Shown: one piece after another, positions 8,785 to 20,979 of the stretch
How the letters are laid out: each line of letters opens with the position of its first letter
Position numbering within the stretch: position 1 is the stretch's first letter
Assembly (NCBI GenBank): GCA_956465555.1
Contig: OY101122.1
Location: forward strand, 383,001 to 447,000
Source of the DNA: Nitzschia sp. pyKryTriq1
Lineage: Eukaryota > Bacillariophyta > Bacillariophyceae > Bacillariales > Bacillariaceae
Length of the DNA stretch: 64,000 nucleotides
Reading direction: 5' to 3'
The notes under the pieces: model-generated
The model's input: only the letters and a program-made list of their open reading frames with translations
What the model was told of the DNA's origin: nothing
Database searches by the model: none
Translations under genes and position numbers: made by a program

Positions 8785-10524
8785 CTAGTAACGCTTTACC
8801 TTCCTCGATTGTTTAGAGGAAAAATTTGAGTAATCCAACTCCAAATAAAAGGTCTCTTTGATTTCTTGCCCCGTTTCCGGATCCTGGGACCGTTGCTCAT
8901 GAAGTTTCATTTTGACCACAGATTGTTCCGGAGTTGGATTCTGACGATGTTGAAAGAATTGTTGAACACGTTGTCGATCTTCATCGGACAACTTATTGCT
9001 TCGTTCCTTAAGCAACACTTTCCATCCCTCCTCTTGCGATACCGAAGAGGCGTTGTTGGTTTGTGCGAGTTGGGCGACCGATAGTGTTTGATCAACTGCT
9101 TGCTGTGGTTCCTGAGGCGACGCCGCTTCTCCGTTATTGCTGGTAGTAGATGTTACAGCAGTGATACTACTGTTAGCTGGCGTGGCCTCCATTTTCGCTT
9201 TCTTCGCGGCGGCCGCTGCTTCCATAATTCGCCGTTTCTTGGACATGCGACCCGTCGTCTCCACAGCATCTCGTGCGGCATGTTCTTTGGTGAGATTATT
9301 GACTTCTTGGACATCGATCATTTTCATTTTGGAGCGACCCGCCATGGCGGCTCCTCCTGCTCGTCCAAACTTGCCGGCTGTGGCTCGGACTTGTGCCGCG
9401 GCTGTAGTGGCCGTCGCGGTATTGGTAGCGCTCACCGCGGCTGCCATGGTAGGACCAGCGGTACCTATTACGGCGCCAGGTACTCGATTCTTTACTTTGG
9501 TCTTATTGACGAGAGATTGTGCCGCCCCCTTTCGACGGAGGAGCGTCTTTTGTTGCACCTGCTGTTGTCGCTGAACCAAGAGTGGATTCGTTTTCTTGGG
9601 CATGAACATACTGCTTCCACTAGACGCTTTGGCAGCCGCAGCCGCCTTTTGTGCCGGTGTCTGGACCAGTTTGGTGGGTCGAAAGCCGGGTGGAAGTGCA
9701 GTAGCCGCTTTGGCTGCTCCGTTGGCCTTGCTTCCATGGATGGTGGTACCACTCATTTTCGTTTTCATCAAAATAGGCCCCTGGTGTTCTAGTTCCTCCT
9801 TGGCTCGTTGAGCTTCCAATTGCTCGTCCACCTGCAAAATGGAAGCCTGCGTGTTGACTTGAAAATGTGGATTATAGGATGTCTCTGTGCATTCGGGGAC
9901 GAGCACTTTCAGGAATGTATGCGGTAATAAAGAATATCGATAGGGAATAAAGGAAGCATTCAAGTCAGGGCACTTTGGAGCTTCCGGGTCAGTGGAAACT
10001 TCTTGGGCGCTTTGTACATTCGAACAAACTTCTTCACATAGCTCATCGAGCAGGTTGGAGGCTTCTGGGCCTCGGCATGACCGATGCGGGGCTCCGTCGG
10101 TATTGTTACCCGATGACGATGATGATGACTCCGCAGCAGCCTCGGGTGTTTCAAACATGATTCCTTGAATCAGCCCCGCTATCGTCCGCACCCATTCTTC
10201 GTGGGTGGGGGCTTGCTGGGCTTGTTGTAGGATGTGATGAATCTCTTGGTTCGTTTCCGCGTCGTTGGCGTCCAAGCCTAGCAATCCAATCAGAACACGA
10301 ACCTGGATAACCTTGTCCGTCCTCGAAAGTACCTTCGACACATTCTGCAAGTACTGGACCGGGGTATGAGAGCCTCGCAAGGCATTGGTGGTGACCGCCT
10401 TGGCGAGATCCAAACTCGAAAAGGGGCCCCGCAACTTGGATTCCATCGTCGTCAAAAATGTGTCCAAATCTTCCTCATCATCATCGTCATCGTGGTTGTT
10501 ACTGCCGCTACTTCGAGACGTCAT
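8785..10524 (-). CDS. NELFA: NELF-A-like transcription pausing factor
   Basis: A 579-residue protein. Residues of about 15-120 form a predicted helical domain (SSLDLAKAVTTNALRG, then VRVLIGLLGL) comparable to the NELF-A N-terminus. A long Ala/Lys/Thr-rich disordered middle contains basic clusters. The last 90 residues (from LSDEDRQRVQQFF to the C-terminal KRY) match the NELF-A C-terminal block, in which a helix is followed by KLHEQ and a strand ending in an aromatic, basic tail. NELF-A belongs to the negative elongation factor complex that pauses RNA polymerase II with DSIF. It is best known in metazoans, so a copy in an alga is notable. The assignment comes from motif resemblance, not alignment. 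Single exon. The N-terminus is acidic. Confidence 0.6.
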   Translation of the reverse strand: MTSRSSGSNNHDDDDDEEDLDTFLTTMESKLRGPFSSLDLAKAVTTNALRGSHTPVQYLQNVSKVLSRTDKVIQVRVLIGLLGLDANDAETNQEIHHILQQAQQAPTHEEWVRTIAGLIQGIMFETPEAAAESSSSSSGNNTDGAPHRSCRGPEASNLLDELCEEVCSNVQSAQEVSTDPEAPKCPDLNASFIPYRYSLLPHTFLKVLVPECTETSYNPHFQVNTQASILQVDEQLEAQRAKEELEHQGPILMKTKMSGTTIHGSKANGAAKAATALPPGFRPTKLVQTPAQKAAAAAKASSGSSMFMPKKTNPLLVQRQQQVQQKTLLRRKGAAQSLVNKTKVKNRVPGAVIGTAGPTMAAAVSATNTATATTAAAQVRATAGKFGRAGGAAMAGRSKMKMIDVQEVNNLTKEHAARDAVETTGRMSKKRRIMEAAAAAKKAKMEATPANSSITAVTSTTSNNGEAASPQEPQQAVDQTLSVAQLAQTNNASSVSQEEGWKVLLKERSNKLSDEDRQRVQQFFQHRQNPTPEQSVVKMKLHEQRSQDPETGQEIKETFYLELDYSNFSSKQSRKVKRY

Positions 10525-11191
10525 GGTGCTACAGGAATGATGTGGAATCTAACAGTTCCAACGTATTCGATAGTGAAGGCAGAGTAAACAAAGCCACTTC
10601 TCTGTCCGCTTTTACATACTACTGTATACTCTGCGTATTTGTTGTGGAGACGAGAATAAGGCGGCGCGGCGGCCCGGGCGCCATTGTCGAAATTGATTTT
10701 TTGTGCTTCGGCTGGCGTGTAGACGGTCGAAGGACAGATGGCAAGTTCCAGGTCTTCCGATCTTAGGGACTAAAAACTATTAACGCTGCTCTCTCTACTA
10801 GTAGAGAGAATAAGTAGTACAAAAATTAATCCTCTCTACTACTAGAGTCCAGTAGGAGTAGTACAGTAGGAGGGGCACCACCTACAGCTACTCGTATGTA
10901 GAGACCTAGAGAAGAGCAACGATGATTTAAACTACCTGGAGTCGAATACCAGCAGGACATCCTCGGAAGCAATATTACTTTCTTGGCCAACAGCTGTTTT
11001 CTCCCAGCCTCTTTGTCGCATGTATGCACACACTACATACGTAGTCTCTCCCCACTCGTGTACTACACGGGCCAATGTTTGAGTAGAGCATGGGATGGGT
11101 GGAGCTCGGAGGACTTCCCCCCCTTCCAGGATCTGGTCATGTGCCAGCTAGCTAGCTAGACCCGTTGGATTTCCATGGATCGGCTTATCAA
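10525..11191. other. Intergenic with CTACTAGTAG cluster
   Basis: Between the NELF-A-like promoter and the 3-prime end of the TPR gene. Around 10790-10850, CTCTCTACTAGTAGAGAG-type palindromes form a possible cruciform. Nothing coding was recognised. Confidence 0.5.
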
Positions 11192-12683
11192 TTAGCCTGC
11201 AACATCTAGAGCCAAGCGTAGAGAATCCTCGGGCCAGTCATTGTTGGCCCGTGCTTGCTCCAATAGATCTTTGCGACGTTTCAGGTCCTCCAGAATTGGC
11301 TCCAAGCTCTCTGCAAGGTCTGGATCCAGAGACAAGGCCTTTTCATGGTACTGCTTGCTTTCGTCCAACTTCCACAGTTGACTCAAAAGTTCCCCAGCTC
11401 GGAGCCAAGCCGTCGAATAGGTTGGAAGAATCTCTGTCGCCCGCAACGAGTCCTGGAGCGCATGTAGCAGTGAGTATTGATAGAGCCCATGATGATATTG
11501 AATCTTTTTCAGTTCTGCCTGCTGCCTCTTTCCATCCGATTCCAGTCTTTTTAATATGGAATTGGCCAAACCCGTCCTTTCTCGTCCACCCAAAAGGGCT
11601 TCCGACAAGAGAAATTGAATGTCTTGAGCCTCGGGTAGTCGCCATTCTTCCATGGCTTCTTGTAACACTTCTTTGTGAGACTGTGCCTGCTGCGCATAAG
11701 CCGATGCCCTTAACAACAGTATGACACCCTCTTGCTTGTCACCGAGGGCGCATTTCTCCAAGGCTTTGTTGTAAGCATCAATGGCGAGCCCCACCTTTCC
11801 TGCCTCCAAGTGGCTGCTTCCCTTGTACTTCCATTTGAGACATCTGCAGGCGTCTCTGCTAACTTCCTATATTAAAATAATGTAGAGGGGACGTACAGTA
11901 ATAGTACCACATCGGACCAAAAGAAGACGTCCATCAGGAGAATGAGAGTGCAGACAGTCAGGCAGTATCATGGAAACAGCATAGTATGACACGCTGAAGA
12001 AATTGAACCATGGAAACAGCATAGTCTGACACGATATGGAAATTAGCTTTTCACGACATATAGTATACACAGTACATACCTTGATTTGTAAATGTTTTGT
12101 CAATATCCGATAGACCTTGTCGACCGAATCGACATTGGCCACATCGATACTACTGCGACCGCCTGGAACTTTCGAAACGCATCGGACCCAGGGTGTCTTT
12201 TTGTTGGACTTGGGCAAGATGGCGGGAATGACTTGCACCTTGGAGGGAGGACACATGCCACAAAAGGCATCCAGTGTGGCACCAGCTCCACGATCCAAAG
12301 AAGATTTCGATTGATCGACGTAGATTTCCCAGTCCTAATAACATTGTGGAAAACAGAGGCGAGACATCAGGCAGTTTGCGTTTGACCGCAGTGAGATGCA
12401 AATCCAGGCAACATAACAAGCATTCATTCCATAAAAATAGGCTTACCACCGATGATTCGAGAGCCCCACGTTTACGATCGAGTGTCGCTTGCTCTCCAAA
12501 CAGACCCGACATGAAAAGAGGGGACTTAGACGAGCGAATTGTTGGAGTTCTTCTGCGAATGCCGCTGATGACACCATCGGTGGATATTACCGGAAAGCGC
12601 GCCGGAAGCCAAGCCGTCGTAAATGTATCAATAGAAGCTGCCATCCAGCAGAAGGATGCAACCATCACCCTGGTGGGATACAT
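11192..12683 (-). CDS. Probable plastid-targeted TPR-like protein, three exons
   Basis: Gene model: complement of 11192-11866, 12080-12334 and 12447-12683, all phase-0 junctions with GT-AG introns (213 and 112 nt). It encodes about 388 residues. The N-terminus has a hydrophobic stretch followed by Arg/Ser-rich sequence, suiting an organelle presequence; ATGs at 12683 and 12665 are both possible. The middle exon codes a Cys-containing segment (DAFCGMCPPSKVQV) of unknown family. The last exon contains TPR-like helix pairs (LAIDAYNKALEKC, then AWLRAGELLSQLWKLDESKQYHEKAL split by a long helix), suggesting a protein-interaction scaffold. The partner is unknown. Joining the exons depends on splice signals only. 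Confidence 0.6.
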
Positions 12684-13314
12684 GTTACAAGTATATACCT
12701 CGTACTGTATTTGCTTTGGAAGACCTCCCTTTTTGTAGGAGGATATCGATGAGAAGAATGGATCATCATCGTCATCGCATGTACCGGTACCGGTACTGGT
12801 ACCGCTATGCCGTATCGATGACACGACGCATTTTGCAGCGCTTGGCGTTTGAAGAATCATCATCATCTCAACCAAGGGGTTTAGTGTGTCTGTGCGACGT
12901 CCCACAGTACGTGGTAATGGTACAATGTGATGTATACCAAGAATGGAGAATGACGTCATCGACCCCTTATTCGTCCATGACGATGTTGCGATACAGATCT
13001 ATGACACGATCGATCAGATCTGAGATCTCCCATCGCAGCGCGAGAGAAACAAATAAGGTACTGTAAGATCTTATTGCTAGTCTACTTTTTTGCTAATACT
13101 GCCGCACATTGTATTTCGCACACGCCCAACGCACACAGCGACCATGGTGAAGGGGCGAGATGCTGCTTTGCAGCGGCATGCGGGTTGCGCAGCTTTGGTT
13201 GCATGTACGGAAAAAGTGAAAAGGAATGCAACGCGACGATGTACTGTACTGTATGCTGTGTGAAGGGTGAAAGATCGATGCGCGTCAGAGGACAGGGAGC
13301 GAGACATCAGACGC
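12684..13314. other. Intergenic
   Basis: Holds a GGTACCGGTACC cluster at 12780-12805, a TGACGTCA palindrome (CRE-like) at 12951-12958, and AGATCT-rich sequence near 13000. No gene recognised. Confidence 0.45.
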
Positions 13315-14357
13315 TCATGATTGAAGGTTGGGGCAGGGTGTTTCGATACTGGGGCACACGTCCAAATTAAGAAGATTGAGACACGCCTCGTAATCGGCTT
13401 GGCCCAACAGAGCATCCACAAGGGAGATGACAGTTTCAGTGACGGAACCAACGAGGAGATCGATGAAGGACGATACTGTCTCGGTTTGACGAATACTGCG
13501 CTGAAAGGCTGCTCCGTCTACAGACTGCTGAGCGACTATGTTGTCCGTACCAGGAGCTAGGTCACCATTATCCACCAAGACGACCTCGTTGAACAAATCA
13601 GTCTCGAAAGTTTCACATCTGCTGGTCGAAGCAGCGATGGAAAGAAGCTCCTCGTCAGAAAAGCAGGGGCGTGTCACCGTCGTTGGGGCGATGGGGGCAT
13701 CCGTCACGGTATCAACTGGAGCAGCAGATGGAGTCAGAATGTTTGCAATCACGGGTGCAAATGACTGAAGTACGGGGGCCACGGATTCAGTCACAACCGG
13801 AGTCAGAGAGGGGAGTGCTTCTGCGACACCGGGGCCACGGAAGGAGCCACAGCGGGAGCCAAGGATTCCACGATCGGGGCAAGAAGGAAGTGTCTCGGTA
13901 ACCATCGAGGGCTACTGAGGGATCAATATTTGTCACCATCGGTGCAACCGATGGAACCACCACAGGAACGTCTGTGTCGATCGCCGGAGCCAAGGAGACC
14001 AGTTCAGGGGCTGGCCACGGAAGAGAATCCTGCTGGAGTCACTCCAGGATCTGCGGTTGGAGTAATTGTTGGAGCCGGAGTGTCGATTATCGGAGCTGCA
14101 GATGGAGTCACGATGTTTCCAGCAACCGGAGCCAATGTCTGAAAGACCGGAGCCACGGACTCCATCGTTGCCATCGTCGGGACAACAGTCTGTGCCGCGA
14201 CTGGAGTGGCCGTTGCTGAAGTTGTTGGTGGTAGCAGGCGCAGGTATCTTGTTATTAGTCTTGATGTCCTCGTTCCACGAGTCGTCGATCTAGGCGTTAT
14301 GGCTCGTGAACTTACGGTGGTCCAAGATATGAGCGAGGCCCCACTCAGCAGCGACAT
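13315..14357 (-). pseudogene. Ala/Pro/Val repeat protein gene, open in three different frames
   Basis: Going leftwards from an ATG at 14357, a 117-residue frame encodes a repeat unit (ESVAPVFQTLAPV, then NIVTPSAAP) and stops. A second frame continues similar repeats (VPSVAPMVTN, then NIDPSVA) across about 13840-14000. The original frame resumes the theme near 13810-13880. A third frame, 13315-13905, carries another full unit (ESVAPVLQSFAPV, then NILTPSAAP) and a C-terminal domain with six cysteines. The repeat similarity across frames shows one protein was once continuous. Either small indels have broken it, or unrecognised introns or assembly errors explain the shifts. The family is unknown. 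The Cys-rich end and repeats suggest a secreted or surface protein. Confidence 0.5.
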
Positions 14358-14372
14358 GCTCTGATATATTTT

Positions 14373-15272
14373 TCAAAAGAAATCGTCTTCGTATTCTTCG
14401 GCGGCTGTCGCATCTGCAGATGCTTTCTGCTCCGACACAGCTGTCATATTGTCTGCCACAAATAAACGATCATAACTTCGCGCTTCCTTTTCCTGTTGCG
14501 CCTCTAGTTTCTTCAATTCTTTCTCCTTTTGTAACTGCTTGTAGTATGCTTTCTTTTGCTGTTGGATCTTTCGAAGTCTAGCCTCTTGTTCAGCATATAA
14601 ATCAGGATGCCGTTCTTCTCTCGTCTTTTCGATTTGCTTGACGATTGGATTGTTCTTTTCGACCTTGACCCGCCGCACATTTTCGGGTCGATGAAAACCC
14701 ACTTGCCCATCGACCATGCCTGCCGTCTTTTTTTTGCCAAATGTTATTTTGTGGAGGACATAGATACAATAGGTTATTGAGACAGAGAGAGAGAAGAACT
14801 TCGATCCTCCGATGATTCAACAGACGTACCTTTTTCAAGTTCTTCCATCGCGTATAAACAACGTAAACATCCGATTTCTAAAAGAGTTAATGTAGCAACC
14901 GATGCGTTTGCCAAGAAAATGGTGAGTGAAAGCGTCATCAGCAGAAAAGTCAAGTCAAGTCAAGTCAAGAAAAATGAAATGCATGCTCCAGTTGAGCGAC
15001 GACGTGTCCGTAGTCGAAATTTTTCTCACCTTACAGCCCGCAATGCTGTTCGCCTTGACCAGTGAACTGCAATCCAGTATCAAGTCTTCTGTGAGATCGT
15101 CCAAGGTCATGTCTGGTTTCATCCGCAAATACACGTGTGCCGAACTTAAATCATCGACATGAAACCAAACGTCCTCGGGGTGGCCGTACTTGATGAGATC
15201 TTCATTTTCGTACTTGTCCTTGCCCATGTAGATCATGTACTCTCCGCAACGTGACTGGAAGTAAAACACCAT
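14373..15272 (-). CDS. CCDC25: CCDC25-like NFACT-R domain protein, three exons
   Basis: Gene model: complement of 14373-14726, 14830-14877 and 15030-15272, all phase 0, 214 residues. The human protein is about 208 residues and aligns from end to end from memory. The N-terminal NFACT-R-like domain contains [29 protein letters not shown] and [11 protein letters not shown]. The tiny 48-nt middle exon codes the conserved [11 protein letters not shown]. The last exon codes [11 protein letters not shown] and a long Lys/Glu/Gln coiled coil, then SYDRLF and an acidic tail. CCDC25 is a conserved eukaryotic protein related to the RNA/ribosome-binding NFACT-R module; in animals it is reported as a membrane DNA sensor, but its ancestral role is unclear. 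The 48-nt exon is easily missed by gene finders. Confidence 0.9.
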
Positions 15273-15719
15273 CTTGTTATTCAATAATCTAGTATGGTGG
15301 TGGTTGTAGTGTAAGAGTTGGGGTGGAGTGCTTTACTTGTACGAGTATTGTACCCGCGGTACGGTGCGGTATGATACCCCGAATTTATGTGTCGGGGAGC
15401 GCCGCGGCAACACAAAAGCGCCATGGTCGTCGATGGAAAAAAATGGAAGGTGGCGAACGGATATTGGCGTTGACGGGCGAAGGCCAGACAACATAAATGA
15501 CTCTTTCGACTAAAATACCCCCCCAGGCAACAAAGATAACGTCTCTTTAAAATTCAAAAAAACGGCCAGCAACCGAAAACAACATGCCGTGCTTTTATTT
15601 TGTCATCTATCTTCTTTCGAGCGTCTCCAAAAGTCACAGCGTCTCAAAATAATGATAACGAGCTTTTGAACACAATACTGAAACCTTCATTCAATCTACA
15701 AGAGCATAGCACGAGCACC
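15273..15719. other. Divergent promoter region, CCDC25 / kinesin-5
   Basis: The only space between the two divergent genes. It holds GTACC/CGAGTA strings near 15330-15370 and an A/T-rich stretch near 15545-15600. The frame is open upstream of the kinesin ATG back to 15600, without an earlier in-frame ATG. Confidence 0.4.
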
Positions 15720-18700
15720 ATGAGCAACATCAGTACCAGTAGTAGTAGTAGCCTTGGATCGCATAGCCCACCCTCACCGACGGCCACATCGTCGGTGCAA
15801 GTAGTCGTTCGCTTGCGTCCTTTGAACGAGAAGGAGAAGAAGCACGGAACCTTGCCGGTCGTTTCGGCGTCGACCAACGAAAAGTCAGTGACTGTCATCA
15901 AAGGGCAGGGAAGCCGTCAAGCCAAGACTTCCTACAAATTCGACAATGTCTTTACTGCCTTTTCGTCTCAAGAAGAAGTATTTGAGGCTACCTTGCAACC
16001 TGTCATTCGAGATGTCTTGATGGGCTTTGAGTCGACTGTCTTTGCCTACGGTCAAACGGGTGAGTAGATTACAGATAACAATACCCCTCCCACTTTTGCT
16101 GTATGAATATGTATTTTCACCATCCTAACTAACTACATCATGGGAAAACGACGCCAACCACTGCTCGGAACAACCAACAGGCACTGGGAAAACGCATACC
16201 ATGGAAGGCGATCTCAGCGACTCGGAATTGCACGGGGTAATTCCCCGTTCTGCGACGGCCATCTTTCAAGCCTTGGATCAACCGCATTACTTGGAACGAT
16301 CGCTCTACGTGTCGTTTTTGGAGATTTACAATGAGGATTTGTGTGACCTATTGGCACCGACCAACAAAAAGACCAAACTCGACATTATGGAAGGAAAGAA
16401 TGGACCCTTCTGTCGGTAAGTCATTATTTTCAAATCGTCATCAATACACATAAGGAGACGAACCATTGTCTAATTTCAATTTCTTCTGCTTGCTCTCCCT
16501 AGGGGTTTGTCGGAAACCGAGGTCAATTCCGCCGAAGAGGTCCTAGCTCTCATGCGGAAGGCTCAAGACCAACGCCAAGTAGGGGAGACCAATATGAACA
16601 AACAGTCGTCGCGATCTCATTGCATCTTTACCCTCAGAGTACAAGCCAAGCGAAAAGTAGGAGATGGTAGCGTCTTGGAAGTTAGTGGAAAGCTCCACTG
16701 CGTCGACTTGGCGGGATCGGAATGCGCCAAGTCGGCGGATATGGAGAAGGGATATGATGACCAACAGGCTTCGCGGGAGCGAGAACGAATGAATATCAAT
16801 CGATCGCTCTTGACCTTGGGCCGAGTGGTCTCGATGCTCAAGGAACAAAGCCAGGGCAAGAAAAACAAAAATATTCGTATTCCCTACCGTGATTCCAAGC
16901 TCACGCGTATTCTTCAAGAGTCGCTTGGAGGTCGATGCAAAACTTGCCTTATTGCTACAGTATCTCCCTCGGTAACTGCGATTGAAGAATCCATGTCAAC
17001 GCTGAATTACGCACAGGCGGCTAACGGGATTATCAATAAACCTGTCACTTCTTCCCTAATGACAGCAGGGACGTCTTCCATGTCCATCGATAAAAAGGCT
17101 CTGGGCGGAGGAGATGACAAGACCGGAGCGGTGGAGCATTGGCACGAAATGGAGTGCCGTCTCCAATATATGCAATCTCAGGTAGAAGAAGCCCAACAAG
17201 CCCTTGCACGAAAGCATTTGCAACAGCAGGAGTTGATGGAAAAGACAGAAGCCGCCGAAGCTGCCCGGGCGGACGCTGTTGCTCAGCTGGAAGAATCACA
17301 GCGAGAAAAGAAAGTCTTGGAAAAAGAGATCGAACAGCATGTTACCGTTAATCAACAGCTCTCCGAACGGTTAAAACAGACGGAACAAACCTTGCGAGAA
17401 ACAGGGGCAATTCTCAAGGCAACCCAGGAAACCGAATGCCGTCTGACTAAGGAGGCTCAAGATTTGATGTCACTTCTTCGCAAGTCTACCGAGGATGGGG
17501 ACGCTATGCACGAGACTCTCATCCAACATCGTGAAGACGAAGTTTCACGTCGAGGCGCAACGAGAACGTTTCAGGATTCTATGCTTGACTTGCTGACGGA
17601 AACAGCCAAAACTCTAGATTCGATTGGTTATGCTCACAAGGAGCAAAACGCCAACCTTCTTGATTCTTCGGCCAAACATCTCAATGCACAGAACGCTGCC
17701 ATTGACAACCACCAACAGCTTGTTGAAGAGATCAAGAAGAGTATCAAAGTCACCGTGGCATCACTGAAGGAACAAGTCATGGGTGAGAGTGGAATAACTC
17801 AGATCTGCAACGAAACAGCATTTGACATTAGTCGCAGCACAGACGCCCTTCGTACCCTTGGATCTGACTATGTGCGAGAGACCAAAAGCGCGTGCAAATC
17901 TCTTCAAGAGCGCCTCATTTCTTCCGGGGCAAAGCTCAGCCAGATGGAAAAAGACTATGCTGCTTCTTCTGGAAAAATGCTACAGACACTGACTCACGAT
18001 GTCATGGAATCCAAAGAGAACCTTTCACAAATGGTTGCATCTATGACTGAGGCATTGTCCCACGCGAAGGACGAACGCAACAAATCCCGCCAAACACTTT
18101 GTAAAATGATTGCAGACTGGAAGGCTTTGTCAGTGGAGGCTGCGGAGACAGTTAGACACACTTCGAAGGCTCAAGGGATAAATGTGTTATCACTTCTTGA
18201 GATGCTCGCCTCGGAAGCCAAGCGTCATGATGATGTATCGAGAGAGCTTTCCGAACAACAAGAATTTCTTCAACGGCAAAGCAAGCTTCATATCAGGAAG
18301 CTAGGAGAACAAAAGAACCGCCTAGCTTCCCAGAGGGAGTCGTTCGAATCTTCAAGTCAGAAAGCAAGCGAGCTTTGCGATTTGATGATGGCAAATATTA
18401 TGAGTGGAGTTCAAGATCTCTTGAAGAAGGAGATTGCCACTATCAGCGAACATCATGATAAGTCCTCAGCGAGTTTCTTGTCGTCGAACGTGGAACTATT
18501 GGACACGCATCAAGGAATTCTCGGTTCTACCAAGGAACTATTCGACAATATTGGAGCAAGCAACAATGTTTTGAAGGAGCACGGCGACGCCATCCGAGGC
18601 ATGGACGAGAAAGCTATAGAGGTTCTGAGAGCAACGCAAGCAGCTTTGGAAAGCCTTCAAAAGGACAACGACATCCACGAAAAGGCTTTGGTTGTGGCCG

Positions 18701-19644
18701 CCAACTCAATCAAAGAACATTCTGAGAGGGTTGAGAAGGAAGACTTGATGCAAGTTGAAGAGATGACCCTATCAATGAACACGCAGGGTGAAAAGTGCGG
18801 GGATCAGTTGGCTAACAGCATCCTAGAACGCACCCAGACAAGCGCGAATGAACTTGCAAGTGTGTGCAAGGACTCCTTTTTGTTCGCAAAGAAGGAAACC
18901 ATCGATGCTACTACACACTTTCTCAAGGCGTCAGTCGAGGAGCCTGTGACGAAGTTCGATGTTGCCTCCAGAGAAATGATCGGCGAAGTTGATAGCAAGA
19001 CAGTTAGCGGCAAGGAGTCGATCGAGAAGATTGCTCAATTGCACATCACTCAGCTCAATGAGACGTCGCAGTACATGGAGAAACTGTCAAGACAGTTTGA
19101 ATCTGAATTGACTTCTCAGGCAAAGTCAATCATTGAGTATCGTGAAACTATGACAAATCATTGCAAAAACAATGAAGAAGCAATGGAAGAAAACCTTGCC
19201 GTCTGCTTGAACCACACATCCAGTGTACAGCATTCGGTCAGCGACTTTGCCATCAACGTTATTAAAGCGGGCGAAAACCCTGCTCCTGTCGAAGACAGAA
19301 ATGTTCTATCTTTCCGTGAGGAGCTATCTTCCACTCCAGCTGACCACATTATTTTGCGAGAACTTAAGAACGATGCGGCTGCGACATCATCCGAGGACGT
19401 TTTAGACCATCCAGTCCATGAGGAAGAGAACGCTTCTTCTTCTACTCCGAATCAAAAAGACACAACTTGCTTTGAGACTACTTCGCTGTCATCAATGCCC
19501 GTCCTCCAAGAGCTAACGAATGCGGAAAATTGTCCTTTTGCGCCAGAAGAAGGACCAGGGGACATGAACAAACGAAGGGCAGTTGGCGGTACTGAGCCCA
19601 CCCAGAATGCATCCAGATCCAAACGAGTTCGGACCAAAAGATAG
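15720..19644 (+). CDS. Kinesin-5-like (BimC/Eg5) mitotic motor, three exons
   Basis: Gene model: 15720-16059, 16181-16415, 16503-19644, giving 1238 residues. The N-terminal motor (about residues 20-375) has the P-loop GQTGTGKT at 111-118, switch I NKQSSRSH, and switch II DLAGSE at 260-265. The motor is followed by a long coiled-coil stalk. The overall length, N-terminal motor, neck-linker region and stalk fit kinesin-5, the tetrameric motor that slides antiparallel spindle microtubules. A C-terminal NKRR-type basic cluster may be a nuclear signal. Intron 1 is phase 1 and splits the codon of the third Gly of the P-loop; intron 2 is phase 2. Kinesin-5 is favoured over other N-kinesins, but no diagnostic BimC box was identified. 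Confidence 0.8.
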
Positions 19645-20979
19645 ATGAATTGCAACACAACTAACTTTTACGACTACTTATGATATTAGTCCTATCATAC
19701 TGTAATTCATACTCCTACTCTATCAACTCAAACCGGAAAGCAACGATCCCACGATCATTTTCTTGTTTAATTTACATTCGTTGTTGACGGTCGGATATTC
19801 TGATCCCCTTGCCTAAAGTCGGCAAAATAGAAACGGATATTGACTACTCCTTCTTCTATTATCGTACTACTGCTGGTACCCCGTATTGTGCTTCTACTAG
19901 TAGCTCTCTCTAGTAGGTGTTGTGGATGTAGCGCGGGTGCAGCACGAGGAGAGCCATCACAACAATTTCTGGCACGTCGAGTACCATCCCGTTTGATATG
20001 GTATTGCCAATGTGGTCGCAGGATGATGGCATTCGGAGGTGCAAAGCTTTTGTTCGTGTTCGTGTTCGAGATGGTTCGAGTGTGGTCGTGTGAGTCGTGA
20101 AAAGTCGTTTGACAGATGATCTTGATCTATTCGTGAAGTTAAGATGAACAACGAGAAGATGAATAGTATAATCTTTACTTTAGCTCACAATTCGAAAAGG
20201 GATATACTGACAAGCGTATTCTGGATTGTGCCTACTATACTTGATCACACAGTAGTAGCAACAAGTAAAAGTATATCTGAGCGGAGATGCCAAGTTGAGA
20301 CACGTGACGAGTCACGAGTGGTATCAGAACTTTGGGACATACGTACCCCGGTATGATGATACGCCGGTACCTGGTACAGTATGTGTACAGTTACCTGGTA
20401 CAGTACAGACGATCTGACTGTCCTGCATGCTGATTGAGAGGTCATAAGATGGGCATAATGCTGTATCATGAAAGTCATAACGCGAACTTATCTTCTTCTC
20501 CTAAAGAAGCTCTCTATGATGTCTTCTCTGTGGTCATTGTCGTCCGGCTGGAGACGAATGACTTCTCACAATCATCGTAGATAGTAGATAGGCACGTACA
20601 AACCTGGGGGGCTTGTGATCTCCAGGAGTTAGTGGGATATAGAAGAGAACAACAAATCTGTGGAGGCTTATATAATTTCACGATTTGACATTTTTTCTTT
20701 CCATCAGAAAATGTCATCATAGGGCCCAATGTTCTGTCCTACGTCGTTTTCACGTGAAAATTGTACGAGAGATGACAACTTGAACCAAACCGGGTCCAAG
20801 TATGCTATCCAAGATGTCAAAACCCGAAGGCGAACTTGAATTTCGCTCTTCTCGACGAATTACGCATTAGTGCATGTACTCTTACATTCTTGCTTTTGAC
20901 TTCGGACTTGTGCATCTCGCTTTCGATTCATAACTTTCCTCCCTGGAAGCAACAACAAGTCATACTTTCCACCATAAGA
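19645..20979. other. Intergenic
   Basis: No gene recognised in 1.3 kb. GTACC-rich sequence lies at 20340-20410 and a CTAGTAG-type palindrome at 19895-19915. The frame of the next gene is open upstream to 20836 but has no ATG before 20980. Confidence 0.45.

Noticed and set aside
9088-9792. 234-codon plus-strand frame
   Set aside because: Antisense to the low-complexity part of the NELF-A-like gene; composition follows from that.
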